Source: Amycolatopsis coloradensis (GTDB lineage Bacteria; Actinomycetota; Actinomycetes; Mycobacteriales; Pseudonocardiaceae). From it: a DNA stretch of 44,487 nucleotides. The stretch spans positions 6,657,423-6,701,909 of the forward strand of contig NZ_CP150484.1 in assembly GCF_037997115.1 (NCBI RefSeq). Reading direction: 5' to 3'. Below, piece after piece: positions 1-8,538 of this stretch. Position numbers and translations under genes: made by a program. The notes beneath the pieces are model-generated. The model did no database searches. It was not told the origin of the DNA and worked only from the letters and a program-made list of their open reading frames with translations. The stretch's first letter is position 1, and every line of letters begins with the position of its first letter.

Positions 1-43
1 TCTCTTCCCTACTCTCAAGGTAGGGAAGGAGGCCTTCACGGAC
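1..43. repeat. Family B inverted repeat, cut by the window edge
   Basis: A hairpin with arms CTTCCCTAC (4-12) and GTAGGGAAG (20-28), continuing on the right as GGAGGCCTTCACGGAC. Positions 11-43 are the exact reverse complement of 21369-21401. The rest of the left arm would lie outside the window. It could be a terminator for an upstream gene that cannot be seen here. Confidence 0.7.
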
Positions 44-191
44 CTGGCTGCGACCTCCGCAGTACACCCAGCCCCCTCATGACGAAGTGACGTTCCCTTC
101 CGCACTGCCACGGACCGTCCCGAAGAGCGGCCGACCGTGGTCCGCCGGGGCAACTATGCTGGCCGAAGGTGCCCCGGCCGCTTGACCTCCC

Positions 192-203
192 GACCGAACG
201 GTC
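192..203. promoter_or_regulatory. Small palindrome upstream of the first LAL gene
   Basis: GACCGAACGGTC has perfect 5-bp arms around AA and lies about 70 bp before the start at 273. The word ACCGAAC also occurs in the palindromes upstream of the PAS-LuxR gene near 12.5 kb, so a shared regulator is conceivable. No convincing -35/-10 pair is visible in 45-272. This is a weak call. Confidence 0.25.
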
Positions 204-272
204 CTCCTTGCGCCATGCTCGGAGCGACCGTCGCCCGGCCGCGCCGTGGTCCCGCGACGGCCGAGGAGGGAA

Positions 273-3059
273 ATGGGAGCGACGGCCGTCACGAGCGCCG
301 GACCGGAGGACGCGCAGGCCGCGTTGGACCGGGTGCTCACCGGGCCCGGCGCGATCTGGGTGGTGCACGGGCCTTCGGGCAGTGGCCGCAGCACCGTTCT
401 CTCCGGTCTCGCCCAGCGCGGCCGCCGCTCCGGTGCCGCCGTGCTGGCCGTGCCCGCCGGCCTTGAGCCCAGGACCGTCCTCCTCCGGCTGACGACCCAG
501 CTGGCCGAGCTGATCACCGTCCTCGACCGCCCCGAGCTGGTCAGCATGCTCAGCGCGGTCGCCTGGCTGCGAACCCGGCTCGAATCGGGTTCCGGCGCCG
601 GACCGCAGACGACGGCCCACGATCTGGTCACCGTCCTCGCCACGCTCGCCCCGCGCGGCCGCATCGTGCTGCTGTTCGACGACTTCGACCTGCTGCCGCC
701 GGAGCTCGCCACCGTGCTCACCCTGGTCGCCGAGGGCGCCCGCGCCACCGGGGCGGTCACCGTCGCGACCGTGACCGGCCGGGGCAGGCGGGACGGTCCG
801 GTCGGCAAGGTGTTCGCCGTGGCCGACTGCACGATCGGTCTCCGGCCGCTGACCGCCGCGGAGACGACGGCACTGCTGCCCGGCTGGACGACCCGTGCCG
901 GGCGGATCGCGAGCGATCCCGCGCTCGTCACGGCGGTGCGCGCCGCGCTCGGACCGCTGTTCGGCAATCCCGGCACGGTCGGCGCGACGGTCGCGGGCCT
1001 GCGCGCCACCGGCAGGCTGGCGGTCATCGACGAGCACGTGTGCCTGATCGGCGCGGGAACGCCGATCGTGCTGCCCGGCGGGCATCCCGAGACGCTCCGC
1101 CTGCGACGGCTCGGGCCGCGCGCCCGGCGGCTGGCCGCCATCATCGCGGTGCTGGGCGAACAAAGCGCCGTCACCCTCGAAAGACTGCCTTGGCTGGCCT
1201 CCGCGGCGGGAATGACGCCGTCCATCGTGGGACAGGCCCTCGACGATCTGGTCCGGGCCGGGATCCTTCGCACCGGCACCGGCACCGGCAGCGGCACCGG
1301 TACCGGTACCGACAGCGCGATCGAGTTCGCCGTCCCCGCCCTGGCCGACAGGCTCCGGCTGGAGCACGGCGCGCGCTGGCGCACCGTGCTGCACCGGCGG
1401 ATCGTCCGGGAGCGGCGATCCGCCGAGATCGCCCCGCATCTCGCGGAGCTTCCGCCGTCGCCGCCGGATCCCGAGGCCGCGAGCCCGCTGCTGGAAGCTG
1501 CGGCGAACGCCGACCTGCCAACGGCCCGCCGTTACCGGAGGGCGGCGCTGCGGCTGCTCGCGCCGGCCGACGCCCGCTTCCCCGAAACGCTCCGTGCGCT
1601 GCTCGCGGACAGCCTCGCGGCCGGTGAGTACGGCACGCTGGCCGACGACCTCGCCACCGTCGTCGCACCGCGACTCGCCGACGCCGAGCCGTCCGCACGG
1701 CTGTCCGTCACCGCGCTGCTGTGCTGGCTGGGTGCTCTCGCCCACGATCAGCGGCTCGCCGAACTCGACGTCGTACGATCGCTGGCCGTCGAGGTCGCCC
1801 GCGCCCTCGGCTCGGCTCACGAATGCCACCGCCTGCTGGACGCGGTCAACCGGGCCGACCGGCCGGTGGCCGCCGAGGCGGTCCGGGCGCTCGCGCGTGC
1901 CTGCGGCGCCGAGGACGACCGTCTGTTCGCCCTCGGCGCCGGGATCCTGCTCGGCTCGTTGCCCGGCGACGGTGGCAGGCCTGCCGAAGAATGGCTGGTA
2001 TCGACGGAGATGCCGCCGCACGAGGACGTCGCCGAGGCCGCCGAGGTCCTCGACACGGTCAGCGTGCTGAAGGTCCTGCTGCGCGGCCGGTACCAGCCGC
2101 CCTCGACCGGGTTCTCGTGCGACTGGCACGCCGTCCGGCAGGCCTACCGCGAAGGCGAGTGGGACACGGCGCTGTCGCTGGCGCGGCGACTCGAAGGCGA
2201 CCGCCTGTGGTGGGATCCACCCCGTCGCCACCGGTTCGCGAGTGTGTTCGCCGCGGAGATCTGCGCCCAGCGCGATCAGCCGGAACGAGCGGCGGATTGG
2301 TTGCGCCGCTTGCCTTTCCGGACGTCCGTCGACGCCTGTGCCGCCTGGGTCCGCTGCCGGCTGCGCCAAACCGAAGGACGGCACGACGAGGCGGTGGAGC
2401 GCGGCTGGCGGGATTACCTCGACTGCCGCGAACGCGGCGTGCGCGCGGGTATGGAACGGCTTCTCGCGCGGCTCCTGTACGGCGCGCGGCGTCAAGGTGA
2501 CACCGAGACCGTGACCCGTCTGCTGGCCGAATTGGAGAACCTCGCGACCCGATGCCCGACCGCGTCGGTCCAGGAGGCGGCCCTGGTGTGCGGCGGTCTC
2601 GTGCGCGGGGACAGGGAATCGGTGCACGCGGGGGTCAAACTGGCCCGGCAGTCCGGCGACGTGTTCCGGATCGCCGAGGCGTGCACGGCGTTCGGCGAGG
2701 TGAGCCCGGTTCCCGCGCCGTCGCTGCTGGAAGCGCGCCGGACGCTGGAGCGGCTCGGCGCGGTCGCCGAGCTGGCGTCCGTTTCGGCGCTGCTCGACCG
2801 GCACCGCATCGCCGTCTCGCCGGAGCAGGCGGACCGGACCGACCGGGCGGCGCTGGATCCCTTGGAGCGCCACATCGTCGGCCTGATCGCGAGCGGCCAC
2901 ACGAACCGGCAGATCGCGGCCGCGCTGCAGGTCAGCGAGAAACGCGTCGAAGCGCGGCTGACGTCGCTGTTCGAGCGCACCGGCAGTCATTCCCGTGTGG
3001 AGCTGGCCGCGGCGTGGCTGCAGGGCCGCCTCGACACGGCGGCGCCCACCGGATCCTGA
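273..3059 (+). CDS. LAL-family (large ATP-binding LuxR-type) transcriptional regulator
   Basis: The start is the ATG at 273, preceded by GAGGAGGG, which gives 928 aa; an upstream GTG at 246 lacks this support. An N-terminal P-loop (GPSGSGRS, residues 33-40) has Arg where Walker A normally has Lys. A Walker B-like stretch IVLLFDDFD lies at 131-139. A long helical, TPR-like middle follows, and the last ~65 residues form a LuxR/GerE helix-turn-helix (TNRQIAAALQVSEKRVEARL). A Thr-Gly repeat (about residues 334-347) links the ATPase region to the helical part. LAL proteins are usually pathway-specific activators of secondary metabolism or sugar use; the target here is unknown. It converges on the next LAL operon, with 7 bp between the stops. 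Confidence 0.9.
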   Translation: MGATAVTSAGPEDAQAALDRVLTGPGAIWVVHGPSGSGRSTVLSGLAQRGRRSGAAVLAVPAGLEPRTVLLRLTTQLAELITVLDRPELVSMLSAVAWLRTRLESGSGAGPQTTAHDLVTVLATLAPRGRIVLLFDDFDLLPPELATVLTLVAEGARATGAVTVATVTGRGRRDGPVGKVFAVADCTIGLRPLTAAETTALLPGWTTRAGRIASDPALVTAVRAALGPLFGNPGTVGATVAGLRATGRLAVIDEHVCLIGAGTPIVLPGGHPETLRLRRLGPRARRLAAIIAVLGEQSAVTLERLPWLASAAGMTPSIVGQALDDLVRAGILRTGTGTGSGTGTGTDSAIEFAVPALADRLRLEHGARWRTVLHRRIVRERRSAEIAPHLAELPPSPPDPEAASPLLEAAANADLPTARRYRRAALRLLAPADARFPETLRALLADSLAAGEYGTLADDLATVVAPRLADAEPSARLSVTALLCWLGALAHDQRLAELDVVRSLAVEVARALGSAHECHRLLDAVNRADRPVAAEAVRALARACGAEDDRLFALGAGILLGSLPGDGGRPAEEWLVSTEMPPHEDVAEAAEVLDTVSVLKVLLRGRYQPPSTGFSCDWHAVRQAYREGEWDTALSLARRLEGDRLWWDPPRRHRFASVFAAEICAQRDQPERAADWLRRLPFRTSVDACAAWVRCRLRQTEGRHDEAVERGWRDYLDCRERGVRAGMERLLARLLYGARRQGDTETVTRLLAELENLATRCPTASVQEAALVCGGLVRGDRESVHAGVKLARQSGDVFRIAEACTAFGEVSPVPAPSLLEARRTLERLGAVAELASVSALLDRHRIAVSPEQADRTDRAALDPLERHIVGLIASGHTNRQIAAALQVSEKRVEARLTSLFERTGSHSRVELAAAWLQGRLDTAAPTGS
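1272..1313 (+). repeat. In-frame hexanucleotide tandem repeat within the LAL gene
   Basis: Seven near-identical units of ACCGGC type (with ACCGGT, AGCGGC and ACCGAC variants) encode an alternating Thr-Gly tract ending in Thr-Asp. The unit is six bases, so copy changes would keep the reading frame and only alter linker length. Confidence 0.85.
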
Positions 3060-3066
3060 CCGGCAT

Positions 3067-5790
3067 TCACCCCGCCCGGTGGCCCCGCATCGCCGCGGCC
3101 AGCTGGGCGCGGCCGGTGATGCCCAGCTTGCGGTACGAACTGGTGAGGTGCTTCTCCACCGCGCGCACCGTGACCTCCAGCAGTTCCGCGATGTCGCGGT
3201 TGCGGCGCCCGGACACCGCCAGTTCCACGACGCGCTGCTCGGTCGCGGTCAGCAGGCCGTCCGCCTGATCCGGCGGCTCCCCGGATCCGGTCAGCCAGCT
3301 CGCGCCGCATCCGGCCGCCAGGCTCCGGCCCTCCCGCAGCCATTCGCGGGCGTCGGGCCCGGTGGCCCGTTCGCCGAGCAGGACCAGGGTGCGGGCGAGT
3401 TCGAGACGATCTCCCGAGCGGGACAGGGTTTCCGCGGCTTCGCGCAGCACCGGGACGGCGTCCTCGTCCCGATCGAGCAGCGTCGCGCGGATCCGCAACG
3501 CCCGGCCGACCGAAGACGGCGCGCCCCACGACAACGCCCGCTCGACCTCGCCCTGCGCGACGGCTTCGGCCCGCTTCGGGTCGTCTGTCGCCGCGAGCAG
3601 CAGCGCGATCTGGCCGCGCAGCGGCAGCAGCACCCGGTTCCCGAACCGTTCCAGCTGGTGCACGCAGTCGAGGAAGTACTCGGCGGCCGCGGTGTGATTG
3701 GCCTCGGTCAGCGCCAGGGTGCCGTAGGCCAAGGACCGCAGCCACGGATCGTGGTCGGCCTCCAGGTTGTCGACGAGCAGCCGCGCGAGCGCCGGATCTC
3801 GTTGCTCCATCGCGATTTCGGCCAGCACCCGCATCGCCGTCATGGTGATCCCGACCCGGCTGGGGCCCGCCGAGGCGAGCACCGCCTGCGCGCGGTCGCG
3901 GGCGACGCCGAGCAGCCCCGTGGCGGAGGCCACCAGCGCCTGCCCCGCCCAGGCGACCAGCGTCGGGAGGTCGGGGTCGGCGGCGGGGCCGCACGCCGCC
4001 GCGAGCCAGGAGTCCACTCCCTCCAGCGAATCCGCCGCCGCCAGCACCAGCACGGTGAGCGGGAACGTGGTGTACATCTGGTCCGGTGAACCGGGTTCCC
4101 GCGCCAGCACCTGCCTGGCGAGGTCCACAATGGACTCCCGGGGCGCGACACCCGCGACGGTCATCAGGTACAGCAGGACCGCGACCAGTTCCCGCTGGGC
4201 CGAAGACTCCTGCGCGGGTGCGGGACCGAGTTCGGCCAGCCGGTCCGCCGCCGCGTCCCCGGCACCGGGCACTCCTCGTTCGAGGTAGCGAAGCCGGGCT
4301 TCCATGCGCAACGCCGCTTCGGCCGCGGCCGGGCCCGGGACCTCCCGCAGTTCCACGAGCACCTGCCGGAGGCGGCGGACATCCGCGGCGAAACGGAGTC
4401 CGGCCACCACCGGGAGCAGGCCGAGCGCGAAGGCGCGATCGACCGGATCCCGCATCAGGCCCAATGCCTGATGCAGATGCCGGTGGGCGGCGGGCAGGTC
4501 GTAGCCGCGTTCGACGGCGGCGAGATCGACGAGCAGTTCCGCGCGATCGGCGCCCGGATGCGCCAGCGCGTGCCGCAGGTACTGGGCGGCCGTCCGGGGC
4601 GACGAGTTCGCCAGCGCGGCACTGGCCGCGGTCCGCAGGACGTCCGCGGCCCACGGCTCGGGTTCGGCGACCGTCGCGAGCAGCTGGCGGCCGATCTGCT
4701 CGACCGGCCTTCCGTTGCGGTACAGGACGTTCGCGGCCCGCAGGTGCAACCGGTCCTGTTCATCGGCGCTCAGCTGATCGGCGACGAGATCACCGGCCAT
4801 CCCGCCGGCGAACCGCAGCAGCCCGTCGGCGGGGGTCTCGACGATGCCCAGCCTCCGCAGCGCCCGCAGCGCCGCGTCGAAGTCCGGGGAATCGAGTCCC
4901 GCGAGTTCGGCGAGGACGCCGGCCTCGGTCTCCTCGCCGAGCGCGGCCATCGCCTTGGCCACCGCGCGGACGTCGTCCGGCTGGGCGCGCAGGCAGCGGG
5001 TCAGCCGGGCCGCCGCGGGCGAAGGGCGCAACGCGGCGAGTTCGGCCGCGGCCGAGACGACCGGACGCAGACCGTGCCCGAGCATCGTGTTGACCAGCGC
5101 GTCCAGCAACATCGGCGAACCACCCGTGCGGGCGAGGCAGGCGTCCGCGAACTCGGCGTCGGGTTCGGCTCCGCAGCGGGCGGTCAGGTAGGCCCGGACG
5201 CCGGCGGCCGAGAGCGGGGTGGCGTGGATCGTGCGCGCCGCGGTGCGGGCGATGTCCTTGACCACGATGTCGTCCGCGGAGTCGTCGCCCTCCAGCAGAG
5301 TCGCGACGACGAGGACCCGCAGCCTGCTCATCCGTTTGGCCAGATAGGCGAGCCAGCGCGCCGACGCCGCGTCCGCCCATTGGAGATCGTCCACGAGCAG
5401 GGCCACCGGGCCGGTGTCGCGCACCATTTCGGTGAACAGTTCCAGCAGTTCGTGCAGCACGAGATGGACGCGGCGCGCGTCGGGCGGGCCGTCGGGGAAT
5501 TCGCTGTCGGCCCGGACCGCGGTGAGCAGTTCCCCGCGACGGCCCGCCTCCAGCAAGGGTTCCAGCAGCAGCCAGACGACGCCGTGGGCGACTCCGCGCT
5601 CCAGCGGTGTCGCCGCCGCCCGGACCACGCGCACTCCCCGCGCGGCGGCCTCCTCCCCCGCCGCGTGCAGCAGGGCGGACCGACCCGCCCCCAGGCCGCC
5701 GCGGACGACGACGAACTCGCCCGCCCCGGCACGGGCCTCGGCGACCGCCCCGGCGATCGCGGCCAGCTGATCCGCTCGCTCGATCATCAT
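3067..5790 (-). CDS. LAL-family transcriptional regulator
   Basis: 907 aa. The N-terminal P-loop is GGLGAGRS (residues 31-38), again with Arg in place of the Walker A Lys. A Walker B-type segment VALLVDDLQWAD is present. The C-terminus is a LuxR helix-turn-helix (RRNRDIAELLEVTVRAVEKH) followed by a SSYRKLGITGRAQL recognition region. The protein begins with two consecutive Met codons (5790 and 5787). There is no strong ribosome binding site, and the start lies only 9 bp after the stop of the preceding gene (8538-5800), so translation is probably coupled. It is the last gene of a three-LAL operon. Targets are unknown. Confidence 0.9.
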   Translation of the reverse strand: MMIERADQLAAIAGAVAEARAGAGEFVVVRGGLGAGRSALLHAAGEEAAARGVRVVRAAATPLERGVAHGVVWLLLEPLLEAGRRGELLTAVRADSEFPDGPPDARRVHLVLHELLELFTEMVRDTGPVALLVDDLQWADAASARWLAYLAKRMSRLRVLVVATLLEGDDSADDIVVKDIARTAARTIHATPLSAAGVRAYLTARCGAEPDAEFADACLARTGGSPMLLDALVNTMLGHGLRPVVSAAAELAALRPSPAAARLTRCLRAQPDDVRAVAKAMAALGEETEAGVLAELAGLDSPDFDAALRALRRLGIVETPADGLLRFAGGMAGDLVADQLSADEQDRLHLRAANVLYRNGRPVEQIGRQLLATVAEPEPWAADVLRTAASAALANSSPRTAAQYLRHALAHPGADRAELLVDLAAVERGYDLPAAHRHLHQALGLMRDPVDRAFALGLLPVVAGLRFAADVRRLRQVLVELREVPGPAAAEAALRMEARLRYLERGVPGAGDAAADRLAELGPAPAQESSAQRELVAVLLYLMTVAGVAPRESIVDLARQVLAREPGSPDQMYTTFPLTVLVLAAADSLEGVDSWLAAACGPAADPDLPTLVAWAGQALVASATGLLGVARDRAQAVLASAGPSRVGITMTAMRVLAEIAMEQRDPALARLLVDNLEADHDPWLRSLAYGTLALTEANHTAAAEYFLDCVHQLERFGNRVLLPLRGQIALLLAATDDPKRAEAVAQGEVERALSWGAPSSVGRALRIRATLLDRDEDAVPVLREAAETLSRSGDRLELARTLVLLGERATGPDAREWLREGRSLAAGCGASWLTGSGEPPDQADGLLTATEQRVVELAVSGRRNRDIAELLEVTVRAVEKHLTSSYRKLGITGRAQLAAAMRGHRAG

Positions 5791-5799
5791 GACGGCGGC

Positions 5800-8538
5800 T
5801 CAGAGCTCCTTGTCCAGCGCGTCGAACAGCTCGCGCAACTCGGCCCGCCCGGTCACCTCGAGCTGCCGGTAGATCGCGGTGAGCCGCAGCTCGACGGCGC
5901 GTTTGCTCACGCCCAGTTCTTCAGCCAGTTCGGCGTTGGAGGCATTCGCGAGCACGCGGCGGACGAGGTCGGTCGCACCGGGCGAGAGCGCCCGCCAGCG
6001 CCGGGACGCCGTGCGGTAGGACCGCCGCGGCCGGTCGGACAGCCGTTTCCCGAGGTCCGCGATCCGGGACGTGGCCCACGCGAGCTGATACGCGGTGGCC
6101 AGCCGTTCGGCTTCGCGCAGCAGCCGCGGCACGCCGCTGGTCTGGCCGCGGTTGAGCTGGGCGGCCGCGAGCAGCAGGACCGCCTCGACGTAGAGCACCC
6201 TGGCCGGCGACTGCTGGAGCGCGTTGACCGCCTGGGTCAGCCGGAACACCGCGTCCTCGGAGCGGACCGCGACACCCGCCCCCAGATGGGTCCGCCCGAT
6301 CGCGGTGCGCGTGCCCCAGTTCTGCGCCAGCCGCCATTCCTCGCTGATCATCGCGGCCGCGGTGTGCTCGTCGCCGAGCGCCTGCGCCGCGATGGCGACA
6401 TGCGAACGCCACGGCACCAGGCCCGGGTTCAGCCAGCCCGCCGCGTTCATCCGCCTGCCGCATTCCTGGAACAGGCCCAGCGCCCGGCGGTGGCGTTTCA
6501 GGTCCAGTTCCAGGAGCCCGCGCGTGAAAAGCAGATAGGGCGCGGAGTACAGCGGCCCGCCGTCGCCCGCGGCGTCGACGGCGCGCTGGGCGGCTTCGAG
6601 ATCCCCGCGGGTGAGGGCCGCCGCGATCTGGATCGTGCTCAGCGACGTGGCGACCGTCGATGGCCAGCCGTCCGGTGGGCCGGCGGCGGCGGCTTCGGCG
6701 AGCGCGTCCTCGGCGGCCTGCACGCGACCGCGCTGCAGATGGATCCAGGCCTTGCCGGTGAGCCCGAGGGCCACCGGCACGCCCGCCCCGGCCGCGCTCG
6801 CGTCCGCGATCATCTCCTCGTACACCGAAAGCGCTTCCAGGACGTCGTCGGTCTGGGTGAAGGTGATGGCCAGCGCCAGCCGCGGCGAGTAGAGGGTGAT
6901 GGGTTCGCGGGACGGATCCGCCGCGCGCCGGGCCAGCCGCCGGGCGGCTTTGCCGTCGCGGCAGGCGATCGTGGCCAGCCAGGACGCGGCGGCCGCCTGC
7001 GCGGGGGTCAGTGCCGCCGGGTCGAGATCCGGCAGTGCGGGGATGCCGAGATGGACGGCGCCCGCGCCGCTCCCGTCGGCCAGCCAGTACAACGCCGCCA
7101 GATCCGCGCGGTCCCGATCGACGACCGCGGCCTCGCTCAGGAGGGCCAGCTCGCGCAAGGCGTCTTCCCTGGCGCCTCGCTGCATCATCAGGTCCACAGC
7201 GGACAGTCGCGTTCGGACGGTGTCGTCACCGGAAACCCTGGTCGCCCTCGCCAGCCGCAGCCCTCCGGTGAACGGGCACGACGACGCCTCGACGGTCTCG
7301 AGTTCCAGCCGCAGCCGCGCCGACATCCCCGGCGGCGCCGGTTCGGCCAGCGCTCTCCGGTAGTAGCGCGCCGCTTCGGCGTGATCCCCGGCTTCGCGGC
7401 GGCGCAACGCCGCGGCGTGCAGCGTCTCCAAGGCCCAGGCCTCGCCGACCGGTTGCGAGCCGAGCAGCAGCCCGGCGACGACCTCCTCCGGGGCGGCCCG
7501 GCGATGCCCGAGTTCGGCGGCCCGGCGGCGCGTCCCCGCCCGCTCGTCCGCTTCGGTCTCGGCGAGCACCCAGGTGGCCACCTGCGGGTTCATCGGCTCG
7601 GCGGGATCGGTCCCGATCAGGCCGGAGTCCGCCAGCACCCGCAGCGCCCGGCCCAGCGGCATCCCGAGCGGCCCGGCGAGCGGCCGCAGGTATGCCTCGT
7701 CGAGGGTGCCGATCGCGGCGATCGTCCGGACCAGCGCGGCGAGATCGGACGGCAGCCGGGCGAGCAGGTCGAGCACGGTGTCGCGGCGCACGTCCGCGGT
7801 GACGGCGGTGATCTCCGGACCGGCGGACGACCGGGCGAGCACCTCCGCGAGCAGGGCGGGATTCCCCCGCGTGGCCGCGTAGACCTCGGCCACCGGCGGC
7901 CGCGGCGCGGGGACCGCGTGCACCAGCCGCCGGACCGCCGCCTCACTCAAGGGCCGTAACCGGACGACATGCCGGTTCTCCCACGGAAGACCGCCGAGCG
8001 ACAAGGGATCCGCTTCGTCGGCGTCCTGCGGGCCGGAGTGCGCGGCGATGAGCAGCACGGGGGCGTTGCCCCGGCGTCGCTGCAAGGCGGCCAGCCAGGC
8101 TTCGGACTGCTCGTCGGCCAGGATGAGATCGTCGACGACCAGCAGGACCGGGCAGCGCCGGGCCGACTCCAGCAGCCGCTGGCAGAGCAGTTCGTGCAGG
8201 ACCTGCACGTCGGTGCCGTCCGAGAGCGCGGCATGCAGCCACGGGACGTCCGCGAGTTCCGGGATCGGTGCCAGCAACTGGGAAAGGAGCCCGTACGGCA
8301 GCTGCGCCTCGGTGGCCGAGCCGCACGCGGTGAACACCTGCAGTCCCCGCTCGGCGGCCAGGGACGCGACCTGGTCCAGCAGCGCCGTGCGCCCGCTGCC
8401 CGCCGGGCCGAGCACGGCCGCGGAGCCGCCGTGGCCGTGCTCGAGATCCCCGATCAGGCGAGTGAGCAGACGCAGTTCGGTCTCGCGTTCGACGAGTTCG
8501 TCCGCACCGTCGGCTTCGAGCCGCCGGACGGCGCTCAC
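5800..8538 (-). CDS. LAL-family transcriptional regulator
   Basis: The start is the GTG at 8538, which overlaps the upstream stop as GTGA (4 bp), giving 912 aa. The open frame continues far upstream, but that part is antisense-like shadow. The Walker A motif is GPAGSGRT (residues 44-51), a third Lys-to-Arg variant. The Walker B-type segment is CPVLLVVDDLILAD. The C-terminal LuxR helix-turn-helix (SNAELAEELGVSKRAVELRL) is present, followed by an acidic tail ending DALDKEL. It is the middle gene of the three-LAL operon. Confidence 0.9.
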   Translation of the reverse strand: MSAVRRLEADGADELVERETELRLLTRLIGDLEHGHGGSAAVLGPAGSGRTALLDQVASLAAERGLQVFTACGSATEAQLPYGLLSQLLAPIPELADVPWLHAALSDGTDVQVLHELLCQRLLESARRCPVLLVVDDLILADEQSEAWLAALQRRRGNAPVLLIAAHSGPQDADEADPLSLGGLPWENRHVVRLRPLSEAAVRRLVHAVPAPRPPVAEVYAATRGNPALLAEVLARSSAGPEITAVTADVRRDTVLDLLARLPSDLAALVRTIAAIGTLDEAYLRPLAGPLGMPLGRALRVLADSGLIGTDPAEPMNPQVATWVLAETEADERAGTRRRAAELGHRRAAPEEVVAGLLLGSQPVGEAWALETLHAAALRRREAGDHAEAARYYRRALAEPAPPGMSARLRLELETVEASSCPFTGGLRLARATRVSGDDTVRTRLSAVDLMMQRGAREDALRELALLSEAAVVDRDRADLAALYWLADGSGAGAVHLGIPALPDLDPAALTPAQAAAASWLATIACRDGKAARRLARRAADPSREPITLYSPRLALAITFTQTDDVLEALSVYEEMIADASAAGAGVPVALGLTGKAWIHLQRGRVQAAEDALAEAAAAGPPDGWPSTVATSLSTIQIAAALTRGDLEAAQRAVDAAGDGGPLYSAPYLLFTRGLLELDLKRHRRALGLFQECGRRMNAAGWLNPGLVPWRSHVAIAAQALGDEHTAAAMISEEWRLAQNWGTRTAIGRTHLGAGVAVRSEDAVFRLTQAVNALQQSPARVLYVEAVLLLAAAQLNRGQTSGVPRLLREAERLATAYQLAWATSRIADLGKRLSDRPRRSYRTASRRWRALSPGATDLVRRVLANASNAELAEELGVSKRAVELRLTAIYRQLEVTGRAELRELFDALDKEL

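Noticed and set aside
36..2990. A 984-codon open frame on - opposite the first LAL gene
   Set aside because: Shadow of the real gene; no domain, no start signals.
4471..7959. A very long open frame on + (over 1,100 codons) opposite the LAL genes
   Set aside because: Its translation is low in hydrophobic order and rich in Arg, Gly and Pro, typical of an antisense shadow in GC-rich DNA; the opposite strand has clear LAL domains.
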